Part shown: one piece after another, positions 56,884 to 64,000 of the stretch
Position numbering within the stretch: position 1 is the stretch's first letter
How the letters are laid out: each line of letters starts with the position of its first letter
Position numbers and translations under genes: made by a program
The notes under the pieces: model-generated
What the model saw: only the letters and a program-made list of their open reading frames with translations
What the model was told of the DNA's origin: nothing
Database searches by the model: none
Origin: an uncultured Shewanella sp.
Lineage (GTDB): Bacteria > Pseudomonadota > Gammaproteobacteria > Enterobacterales > Shewanellaceae
Assembly: GCF_947491715.1 (NCBI RefSeq)
Contig: NZ_CANLKR010000004.1
Location: 1-64,000 of the forward strand
Direction: 5' to 3'
DNA: 64,000 nt

Positions 56884-57462
56884 TTATAGTGCGCAGTAAT
56901 TATGCTTGACTTGGTAATGGGTGAGTTCTTCTCTATGGTATTGACCATTTTCATTTTTTGTTAATTCAAACAGAGTAACACCACAAGTTTCTCGTCCTTC
57001 ATCTATGGTGATATAGTCATATACTGCTTCGTAGTTTTTATCTTTTTCAGGAGTAAAACTCACCATTTTTCGACACCATGAGTATAAAATACCTTCTTGG
57101 TGAGAGACTTTGCCTGGATCGAATCCTGTAATGCCCACACCATTAAATTGAAAGGTAAACTCTTCACCTGCTGGTATATAGACTTCGTTTTGATGGGAGT
57201 CGCTGATACTTTTGTTATACAGCGGCATGTTGATACGACTTAATCGGCGAACCAAGTTTGCTTTTAGGCCTAAGGTTGCAAGAGATGCAGCACGTTGCTC
57301 TGAAATACACTGATTATCATTAGGTGTTGTAACAAAATTATTGTTACTGGGGATTGAAACTAGCCGTAACTGAGCGTTGTCCATATTGGGCCTAGGAACA
57401 GAATAACGGTTAGCACAGCCTGATGTGATTAATACTACAAAAATTAATACGATGGCTCTCAT
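56884..57462 (-). CDS. Predicted lipoprotein, unknown family
   Basis: A 192-residue protein with a short signal peptide and lipobox ITSGC, so it is anchored from Cys16. The mature region contains about five cysteines (NDNQCIS, YSWCRKM, ETCGVTLF, HNYC) and ends in CAL. I do not recognise the family. AGGAAA precedes the ATG. Convergent with the AGCS symporter. Confidence 0.65.
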   Translation of the reverse strand: MRAIVLIFVVLITSGCANRYSVPRPNMDNAQLRLVSIPSNNNFVTTPNDNQCISEQRAASLATLGLKANLVRRLSRINMPLYNKSISDSHQNEVYIPAGEEFTFQFNGVGITGFDPGKVSHQEGILYSWCRKMVSFTPEKDKNYEAVYDYITIDEGRETCGVTLFELTKNENGQYHREELTHYQVKHNYCAL

Positions 57463-57745
57463 TGATTAGTATTTCCTATTTGAATCTAATTTAACATTAA
57501 ATAGTTGAGTGTTTAAAGTTGTATAGTTGTATTGAATGGGGTGGATATGTGGTTATTTTTTACAATTGTATTTTTTGGCAGGGCATTGTAATTAAGGGAA
57601 GTCAGACAATCAAGGCGTTAATATCGATAATGAATCTTTATCTATAATCGCTTGTTTGTTTTTTATACGCTATAGGATATAAGCCCTTATAATTAATACT
57701 GTGGCCGCTCATAGTTGATGTGATCAGTGCAATAGGTGAGTATTG

Positions 57746-58603
57746 ATGAAGATAACTAAAAAAGATCATCGCTATTTTAATACCAGTGATGAAGTTCGAT
57801 TGCATTATATTGATAAAGGTACTGGTCAAGTTTTGCTGATTGTGCCTGGTTTTGCTCAAAGTGTTGAGCAGTACGAGAAGCAAATTTTGGGGTTATGTGA
57901 TCGTTATCGTATTTTGGCCATTGATATGAGAGGTCATGGTTGTTCTGAGAAAGTCGGTTATGGTTACAAAGTGGCGAGATTTAGCAAAGATCTGCATGAG
58001 TTTATCACTTTTCTTAATTTAGAGAGTATTATTTTATTAGGACATTCTATTGGTACGGCTGTTATTTGGACGTATCTTGAACTTTTTGGTTTTAATCAGG
58101 TTGCGAAGTTGATTTGTATGAGCCATCCAGCTGTGATGGTATCAAACCCACTTTGGACAAGTGTTGAAGTTGAACATTATGGACCTTTAGTTTCTTCCGC
58201 TTCATTGTTGGATATTGTCAATAGTTTTACTCATGGTAAAGGGGATGAATATAGTCATATTATGCTAAATCGTATGCTATCAGATAATATTCCGGCATTA
58301 GATAAACAATGGTTATTAAACTCCAGTTTAAAACTACCCAGAGCTCAAGCGGCAGCGTTGATGTATAATTGCTTTCATATGGATTGGCGAGATTTATTGC
58401 CAAGAATAACGGTTCCAACCTTAGTGATTGTAGGTAGAGCAGGATTGGTTTCTGCGTCTTCTCAGATTTGGTTGCACAAACAAATTCCACATTCAAAAAT
58501 GGTCATATTTGAAGAAAATGAAGGTGGGAAGCATTTTATGTTTTATGAAAACTCAGATAAATTTAATCAGGTGGTGGATGAATTTATACAACTGAATGAA
58601 TAG
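57746..58603 (+). CDS. Alpha/beta hydrolase, tandem copy 1
   Basis: A 285-residue cytosolic alpha/beta hydrolase. The oxyanion segment LLIVPGFAQSVEQY, the DMRGHGCSE loop and the nucleophile elbow GHSIG with Ser101 are clear; the catalytic histidine is in [10 protein letters not shown] near the end. The acid residue is less certain. The ATG at 57746 has AGGTGAG upstream. A paralogue of about the same length lies at 59481, with a small membrane protein between. Substrate unknown; esterase, lipase or haloperoxidase-like activity is possible. Confidence 0.82.
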   Translation: MKITKKDHRYFNTSDEVRLHYIDKGTGQVLLIVPGFAQSVEQYEKQILGLCDRYRILAIDMRGHGCSEKVGYGYKVARFSKDLHEFITFLNLESIILLGHSIGTAVIWTYLELFGFNQVAKLICMSHPAVMVSNPLWTSVEVEHYGPLVSSASLLDIVNSFTHGKGDEYSHIMLNRMLSDNIPALDKQWLLNSSLKLPRAQAAALMYNCFHMDWRDLLPRITVPTLVIVGRAGLVSASSQIWLHKQIPHSKMVIFEENEGGKHFMFYENSDKFNQVVDEFIQLNE

Positions 58604-58898
58604 GTCTACAGGGTTAAGATTGATATGCTGGGACAGTACTTCACGTGAGTACGGTAAAACTTTACCTTTGTTGTTTTAATGTTTCTTTAACGCGTTGGAT
58701 TATTCAGCAAACCGTTACATTGTTATGTGTAACAGTTTAGAAGTGCTATCTTGTTGGTGATTATCTGCGATCTGTCTTCGTTTTCTGCACAAAAATTAGG
58801 TAGTATTCATTAAATTAATACTGGCATGAACTCGTCTTCATTGTCAGTTTGTCGGTGTCGCTTTTTATCAAGCTGTGTACAAATGGATGGAGTAATCA

Positions 58899-59291
58899 AT
58901 GAAGCGTATATTAGTATTGTTTGGATCGGGTTGTATTGGGGCATTGCTTGCGAGTTTAATATTTTGGTTATTGGCTTATTTGGGGTTAGGCCATTATATT
59001 AAACTTCCTTATTTTCCGGTATTAAGTTCTGGATGGCTTTACCCGAAGATATTATGGGGGGGAGTATATGCCTTATTATTACTCATACCTGTATTAGAGT
59101 CCAAATTATGGTTAAAAGCAGTATTACTCAGTATTATTGTGACATTAGTGCATTTATTTATCCCATTGCCTTTTAGTGTCTATAAAGGTGCTGCGGGCCT
59201 TAATATTGGCTTATATGCTTTTCTTTTTGCTCTATTATTCAATTTTTTATGGATGAGTATCACCGCACTAACAGCCAAGTTTGCAAAATAG
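58899..59291 (+). CDS. Small membrane protein, unknown
   Basis: A 130-residue protein with four hydrophobic helices (VLFGSGCIGALLASLIFWLL, ILWGGVYALLLLIPV, LLSIIVTLVHLFIPL, FLFALLFNFLWMSI). No family recognised. GGAG lies before the ATG. It lies between two paralogous alpha/beta hydrolase genes in the same direction. Confidence 0.65.
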   Translation: MKRILVLFGSGCIGALLASLIFWLLAYLGLGHYIKLPYFPVLSSGWLYPKILWGGVYALLLLIPVLESKLWLKAVLLSIIVTLVHLFIPLPFSVYKGAAGLNIGLYAFLFALLFNFLWMSITALTAKFAK

Positions 59292-59480
59292 CTTGCTTAG
59301 TGAATAAATCTGTATCTTTATTATGTATTGATGCTTTTGTCATAGAGATGACTTTGTACTTTCAAATTTTATGAACGTCAATTTTAAATAGTACTGATCG
59401 TTGAGAACATTCATTGTGAGCTTAATGAGTATATTTACTTTGCGGTTAAGTATGAGCATGTTGTCGATGTGGAGAGGTTT

Positions 59481-60326
59481 ATGATTACAAAAGAGCATAA
59501 TGAATTTACAACAAGTGATGGAGTGAAGCTTCACTTTCTTGTTAAAGGTAAAGGCCAGCCTATTGTGATTATCCCTGGTTGGTCTCAAACGGCTGAGCAA
59601 TATAGAGGTCAACTAGAAGGCTTATGTGAAAAATATCAAGTGTTTGTTATCGATATGCGCGGGCATGGTCAATCTGAGAAAGTAAATTTCGGTTATCGAA
59701 TTGCACGTTTCAGTAAAGATTTACATGAGTTTTTAATCACTCGGTCGCTAAAGAATGTGATCTTAATCGGGCATTCCATAGGAGCCTGCGTGAGTTGGTC
59801 TTATTGGGATCTTTTTGGTAAGGAGTACCTGGCAAAAATGATCTTTGTGGACCAACCTGTGATGATGGTTGCTAATCCTGGATGGTCCAGCAGTGAAATT
59901 GAAAACTTTGGAGCATTGGCTACAGCGAGCTCTGCAATGGATATTGTTGATAGTGTTCAAACTGGAAAGGAAAACTTCAAATTGGTGACGCTGAACAGAA
60001 TGCTCTCTGAGAATGTATCCCCTGCGGATAAGCAATCATTATTGCATTCGAGTTATTTACTTCCTTCAGAGCAATCTGCGCGATTACTGTATAGCTTTTT
60101 TTTTCAAGATTGGCGGGATGTGATCCCGCGCATAGACTTGCCTTGTCTTATTATATGTGGGCGAGCCAGTACAACGTCAATTTCTTCACAGCAGTGGCTT
60201 CATCAACAGATTAAAGGATCTCAATTGATTATTTTTGAAGAAGATGAAGGAGGAAAGCATTTCATGTTCTATGAAAACCCAATAAAATTCAATCATATTG
60301 TCGATACTTTCATACAAGGTGTTTAA
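59481..60326 (+). CDS. Alpha/beta hydrolase, tandem copy 2
   Basis: A 281-residue paralogue of the protein at 57746: [31 protein letters not shown] with nucleophile Ser99, and [11 protein letters not shown] are shared, with divergence elsewhere. The ATG at 59481 has GGAGAGG directly upstream; a GTG at 59469 is a weaker alternative. The 3' end overlaps the rlmG 3' end by four bases (tail to tail). Probably from a local duplication, since diverged. Confidence 0.82.
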   Translation: MITKEHNEFTTSDGVKLHFLVKGKGQPIVIIPGWSQTAEQYRGQLEGLCEKYQVFVIDMRGHGQSEKVNFGYRIARFSKDLHEFLITRSLKNVILIGHSIGACVSWSYWDLFGKEYLAKMIFVDQPVMMVANPGWSSSEIENFGALATASSAMDIVDSVQTGKENFKLVTLNRMLSENVSPADKQSLLHSSYLLPSEQSARLLYSFFFQDWRDVIPRIDLPCLIICGRASTTSISSQQWLHQQIKGSQLIIFEEDEGGKHFMFYENPIKFNHIVDTFIQGV

Positions 60327-61501
60327 TGTTTTTGTGCTTGTAAAATCACAAATTTGCCATTGGATGCTATGGTTGTGCAATTTTTAAAAATACGTTTTAA
60401 TTTTACATGATAAGCTAAGTGTCGATTACCGACGACATGTAATATTCCGCCTTTCGCTAATCGCCCTCTGGCTTCTATGAACATTTGCCAAGCAATATGA
60501 TCGGTTATCGCTTCTCCTTGATGAAAAGGAGGGTTACAGAGGATAAGGTCAGCCACTATCTCATTGGGTAATTCATTTAAACAATCACTCCAATAAAAAT
60601 GACCTTGCTCAGCAGGAAAATCGTTTGCTTGCCAGTTTTGTTTCGCTGATGCCACAGCCATATTAGAATCATCAATAAAATATAGGTTTGCGTTTGGGAG
60701 CAATTGTGCGGCTCGAAGTCCCAAAACGCCATTACCGCAGCCTAAATCGACAATATGCTTGAAATGGCCTTCAGGCATATTTTCAAGCATGAATCTTGCA
60801 CCTATATCGAGTTTATTCGCTGCAAATACGTTACTTAAATTATGTAAGGTCAACTGATACTCTGGTACCTTCCAAGTCTTCTGTGCTTTATAAGAACGGA
60901 CTTTCCCGTCACTGATACAAGTGATGATGCGGGTTTTTTTGTAAGCTAAGCTGGCACTGGCCGGACCAAGATTGTCCTCGATTATTCTCAATAACGCAGC
61001 ATTAATACTTTTAGCTTTGGCGGCTATCAATATGGGAATATTTGCAGGTAATACATGAGAGAGTCTTTGTAGTTGTTCGGTAAAATAGTGTAGGTTTTTG
61101 GGTAATTTGATGAAAATGGCATCAAGGTTATTGGGAAGCAATGTATGACTGGTCACCCACTGAATATGATCGGCAGATAATTGATTGTTTTGTAGGTTGG
61201 ATTGGATACCTTGTACACTGGTTTTAGCATCCGACTTTATCCAAATAGATAATGAGTGTGCCAATTGAGCGGCATGTGCACTCAAGCTACAGGTTAATCC
61301 GCCGAAGTTATCATTGATAATGGCGACATTTTTAAAAGCGGTTAATTTGTATGGAGAAGTGATGCTGCTGACATCATTTTCAATTAAGGATAATATTAAG
61401 TGTTCGTCCGCCGTGTCCCAAGCTTGTAAGTGAGTGTTAGCTTGGCGAGGAAAGCGATAGAGATCAAGGTTAAGATCCGCAACTGAAAATTGTGTGGCCA
61501 T
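60323..61501 (-). CDS. rlmG: 23S rRNA (guanine-N2) methyltransferase RlmG
   Basis: A 392-residue SAM-dependent enzyme that methylates G1835 of 23S rRNA in E. coli. It has the tandem architecture of RlmC/RlmG relatives: a degenerate N-terminal methyltransferase-like half and an active C-terminal half with [17 protein letters not shown] and the catalytic LCNPPFHQG. The end [22 protein letters not shown] is typical. It is divergent from the alkB-like gene. Confidence 0.9.
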   Translation of the reverse strand: MATQFSVADLNLDLYRFPRQANTHLQAWDTADEHLILSLIENDVSSITSPYKLTAFKNVAIINDNFGGLTCSLSAHAAQLAHSLSIWIKSDAKTSVQGIQSNLQNNQLSADHIQWVTSHTLLPNNLDAIFIKLPKNLHYFTEQLQRLSHVLPANIPILIAAKAKSINAALLRIIEDNLGPASASLAYKKTRIITCISDGKVRSYKAQKTWKVPEYQLTLHNLSNVFAANKLDIGARFMLENMPEGHFKHIVDLGCGNGVLGLRAAQLLPNANLYFIDDSNMAVASAKQNWQANDFPAEQGHFYWSDCLNELPNEIVADLILCNPPFHQGEAITDHIAWQMFIEARGRLAKGGILHVVGNRHLAYHVKLKRIFKNCTTIASNGKFVILQAQKH

Positions 61502-61589
61502 AGAATAAAATAATACTTGAGAAAGAAGGCTGCCGATTATCGCAGATTTATGTCTTCAGGTATACGATGGGAATAGGGCGGGAAACAAG

Positions 61590-62240
61590 GTGAAACAAGT
61601 GAGTCTATTCGGTGAAGTACAAGGTGATGAGTCAGCGCTGAATACCGTCGATTCTAATAAAATAGGTGATTTGCGGCCTCCCATTACTTTGGTCAAAAAT
61701 TACCTTAATGTTGAGCAAATAGAAGCATTAATTGATGAAGCACAATATTACCCTTTTGAAAAGCCCATTATAACTGTGTATGGCAAGCAACATCCTATTC
61801 CTAGGCAGCAGGTGTGGTTTGCTGATCAAGGTTGCGATTATCGATTTTCATCTCTTTATATTAAGGCTCAGCCTTGGCCGAAATATGCCGTCAAATTAAA
61901 AAATAAGTTGCAACGAGATTTTCATTTTCACAGTAATGGCGTGTTAGTTAATCGGTACGCCAATGGAAATGATTCTATGGGCTGGCACAGTGATGATGAG
62001 CCTGAAATATTGAAAGGTAGCGATATTGCTTCTATCAGTATTGGAGCGAGTAGAGATTTCATACTTCGGCATAAAATAAGCCAGCGACAGCATCAATTCG
62101 TCTTGAGCAGCGGCGACTTATTCATTATGCATTGGCCAATGCAAGCGGATTGGGAACATGCTTTACCGAAAAGAAGGCGAGTGATAGATCTTAGGCTTAA
62201 CTTTACTTTTCGTTGTCTGAGGCCTTATTTTCATTGTTAG
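61590..62240 (+). CDS. AlkB-family 2-oxoglutarate/Fe(II) dioxygenase
   Basis: A 216-residue oxidative DNA/RNA dealkylation enzyme. Iron ligands His133 and Asp135 (GWHSDDEPEI) and His190 (WEHALPK), with 2-oxoglutarate-binding arginines in RRRVIDLRLNFTFR, are as expected. The pattern resembles the ABH2-like bacterial group more than E. coli AlkB. It starts with GTG. With the Ada-AlkA fusion and Ogt it provides three different alkylation-repair chemistries in one window, though not in one operon. Confidence 0.9.
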   Translation: MKQVSLFGEVQGDESALNTVDSNKIGDLRPPITLVKNYLNVEQIEALIDEAQYYPFEKPIITVYGKQHPIPRQQVWFADQGCDYRFSSLYIKAQPWPKYAVKLKNKLQRDFHFHSNGVLVNRYANGNDSMGWHSDDEPEILKGSDIASISIGASRDFILRHKISQRQHQFVLSSGDLFIMHWPMQADWEHALPKRRRVIDLRLNFTFRCLRPYFHC

Positions 62241-62345
62241 TATCAGAATCCCTCAATGGTGTCGAAAGCGGTTTGATTTTTGAAGACGTTGTCAGTACTC
62301 TGCTGTTTAATTTTCAATGATATTAGCATTAAGTAAGGAGATCTC

Positions 62346-62645
62346 ATGTCATTAGAGCAAGAGATTATTGATAAATTGACCCAAGTATTAAACCCTACTC
62401 ATTTACAAGTCATTAATGAGAGCCATAATCATAACGTACCTGTTAATTCTGAGACACATTTTAAGGTGATTATTACTAGCGATAGTTTTGAAGGTAAGCG
62501 GTTACTTTCAAGGCATAGGTTGGTCAATGAGGCTTTAAGCGAGGCTTTTAACAAAGGTTTGCACGCTTTATCCATTCATACTTTTAGCACCAATGAATGG
62601 AATGATGAAATGCAAGTACCAAACTCCCCTGATTGTAAAGGGTGA
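62346..62645 (+). CDS. bolA: BolA-family protein
   Basis: A 99-residue BolA protein. The helix-turn-helix-like region NESHNHNVPVNSETHFKVIITSDSF, with the conserved histidines, and GKRLLSRHRLVNEAL are typical. BolA works with monothiol glutaredoxins in iron-sulfur handling and affects cell shape and envelope genes. AAGGAG is well placed. In Shewanella it lies next to nqrA, as here with luxS between. Confidence 0.92.
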   Translation: MSLEQEIIDKLTQVLNPTHLQVINESHNHNVPVNSETHFKVIITSDSFEGKRLLSRHRLVNEALSEAFNKGLHALSIHTFSTNEWNDEMQVPNSPDCKG

Positions 62646-62771
62646 GGCTTATTCGCTTTTTACTTAAATGGGTTATTCATTATTGCAATGCTGAGGGGTA
62701 TTATTCGTTAGGCAGGGTTTCCCCAAAGGGAAATATTGTGTTGAAACTGAGTCATCAATGAGGAGAGGAAG

Positions 62772-63281
62772 ATGCCGTTACTTGATAGCGCGAAAGTTGA
62801 TCAAACGCGAATGAACGTACCCGCAGTGAGAAAAGCCAAGTCGATGGCAACCCCTAAAGGGGACACCATTTGTGTCTTTGATTTGCGTTTTTGCATTCCT
62901 AATATAGAACGTCTAAATGAAGAGGGAATGCATACAGTAGAGCATTTGTTTGAAGGCTTCATGCATTCTCATCTTGATACGAACACCGTGAGTGTGATCA
63001 ATGTATCCCCAATGGGGAGTCGTACCGGTTTTTATATGAGTGTTATCGGTATTCCTTCTGAGTTTGATGTGGCTGATGCTTGGTTAGCTTCTATGGAGGG
63101 AGTTTTAAATATCAATGCCTTATCAGATGTTCCTGAGTTAAACCAGTATCAATGCGGTGCACAAGATATGCACTCTCTCGATGAAGCAAAACACATTGCA
63201 AGAAACATTATTGCTGCTGGTATTAATGTGGATCATAACCATGAGTTGTGTCTAAGCGAAGAGCAATTAAAAGATCTCTAG
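62772..63281 (+). CDS. luxS: S-ribosylhomocysteine lyase (autoinducer-2 synthase)
   Basis: A 169-residue enzyme splitting S-ribosylhomocysteine to homocysteine and DPD, the AI-2 precursor. Metal ligands His54 and His58 (HTVEHLFEG) and Cys128 (QYQCGAQDM) with catalytic Glu57 are present. Length is normal. GAGGAGAGG precedes the ATG. It serves the methyl cycle and AI-2 signalling. Confidence 0.95.
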   Translation: MPLLDSAKVDQTRMNVPAVRKAKSMATPKGDTICVFDLRFCIPNIERLNEEGMHTVEHLFEGFMHSHLDTNTVSVINVSPMGSRTGFYMSVIGIPSEFDVADAWLASMEGVLNINALSDVPELNQYQCGAQDMHSLDEAKHIARNIIAAGINVDHNHELCLSEEQLKDL

Positions 63282-63865
63282 CGAAGAGGCATCATTCTTG
63301 GTTACTTAAAAGAAAAGCTGACTCACGTTATTTTTTATGCGGGTGACTTTATGGCGAACGGTATGGACGGGCACATTTTCGACAGGACATAAGGTGCTAA
63401 AAGCGTCAATGAGATTGTTAAAGCAAGAGAGTGATGAAATAAAGTTAATGTTCATCTTTGTTTTTTTTTTGTTCGATCTTACTGTTGGTATGAAAATGCT
63501 CGCATGCAGTAATGTGATGAGGAAACGTTTAATTTTGCGTTTTGAGTTGACTTATTTGAAGATAATAAAAGACAAATAACGACTAAAGTCGCTCGAAGAC
63601 AAGTGCTTGCGGGCCCTTGCTAGATTGAGCTTAGCAATTTGACCATGTTTACTGTTTGACTTTTAATTTCCTATTACCTTTTTTTCATCTATATTTTTCA
63701 TGGCGATACTGTCCCATATAGGGTAAAATGCGCGCGACCAGCGTGATAGCGATCGCATATCAGTGATAAACCTGCGCTAGCTCAACATAACAAATATTTT
63801 TAATCTTGTGTGTTTAGCAGGAACGCGGCGCATTGTCTTTCCTTCAAAACGTAGTGCTTGTGGAT
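63282..63865. other. Region between luxS and nqrA
   Basis: About 580 bases. An 80-codon plus-strand frame at 63337-63579 has no ribosome-binding site and an unnatural composition; I do not call it. The region probably includes the nqr promoter, but no clear -35/-10 pair stands out. AGCGTGATAGCGATCGC near 63739 is the only palindrome-like piece. Confidence 0.4.
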
Positions 63866-64000
63866 ATGATTACAATTAAAAATGGCTTGAACCTACCCTT
63901 AGCTGGTGGGCCTGAGCAAGTTGTCCATAATGGCCCAGCCATTAGACATGTAGCTACATTAGGTGAAGAGTATATTGGCTTACGTCCAACGATGAAAATC
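63866..64000 (+). CDS. nqrA: Na+-translocating NADH:quinone reductase subunit A (5' end)
   Basis: The first 45 codons are in the window. [20 protein letters not shown] and [13 protein letters not shown] match the N-terminus of NqrA, the peripheral cytoplasmic subunit that interacts with quinone in the sodium-pumping NADH dehydrogenase. The gene runs off the right edge; nqrBCDEF are expected downstream. The Nqr complex fits a marine gammaproteobacterium. Confidence 0.92.
   Translation, partial: MITIKNGLNLPLAGGPEQVVHNGPAIRHVATLGEEYIGLRPTMKI

Noticed and set aside
63337..63579. 80-codon frame between luxS and nqrA
   Set aside because: No ribosome-binding site and unnatural composition.

Overview
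This 64 kb window is chromosomal DNA of a gammaproteobacterium, most likely Shewanella or a close relative. The evidence is gene order: prs-ispE-lolB divergent from hemA-prfA-prmC, then sirB2-sirB1 and kdsA, a bolA-luxS pair, and the start of nqrA at the right edge. The DNA is AT-rich. No rRNA, CRISPR array, prophage or complete insertion sequence was seen. There is one tRNA gene (tRNA-Trp).

Left part (1-18 kb) is mostly accessory. It holds a Bcr/CflA-type drug exporter, a nitronate monooxygenase-like enzyme, a family of three related coiled-coil proteins (one a clear pseudogene), a ChaA cation antiporter, tRNA-Trp with promoter and terminator, and a three-gene flavoenzyme/[2Fe-2S] operon of the HcnABC type. 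A secreted beta-trefoil lectin-like protein, a small lipoprotein, RsgA, an orphan CesT-type type III secretion chaperone, a PEP mutase-family enzyme and a coupled alkylation-repair pair (Ada-AlkA fusion plus Ogt) follow.

Middle part. The conserved block prs, ispE, lolB (minus) and hemA, prfA, prmC (plus) occupies 19.4-25.5 kb. Between prmC and sirB2 lies about 12 kb of accessory DNA. Most of it is a pyrimidine-catabolism cluster: a CodB-like cytosine permease with a cytosine deaminase, an NCS1 permease, dihydropyrimidinase, beta-ureidopropionase, beta-alanine transaminase and (methyl)malonate-semialdehyde dehydrogenase. Together these could take cytosine through uracil to beta-alanine and acetyl-CoA. 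The dihydropyrimidine dehydrogenase needed for the first reductive step is not in the window. A 267-bp terminal-inverted-repeat element sits between the two divergent arms of the cluster.

Right part (37-64 kb) carries sirB2-sirB1, a DUF819 membrane protein, kdsA, a MetP/MetS-type sodium symporter with a 33-residue partner downstream of a 9-bp tandem repeat, panE, a VanZ-like protein, yajQ, ampG, an MHS transporter, a periplasmic cyclophilin and yajG. A DUF2804 gene with a fatty acid hydroxylase, a eukaryotic-like protein kinase resembling secreted effectors, an AGCS symporter, a pair of paralogous alpha/beta hydrolases, rlmG, an AlkB dioxygenase, bolA, luxS and partial nqrA complete it.

The most interesting items are the orphan type III chaperone and the kinase-like putative effector, which suggest a type III secretion system elsewhere in the genome; the coiled-coil family with a decayed copy; and the pyrimidine island with its mobile element and local 3'-end duplications. 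All functions are inferred from reading the sequence; no database search was run.
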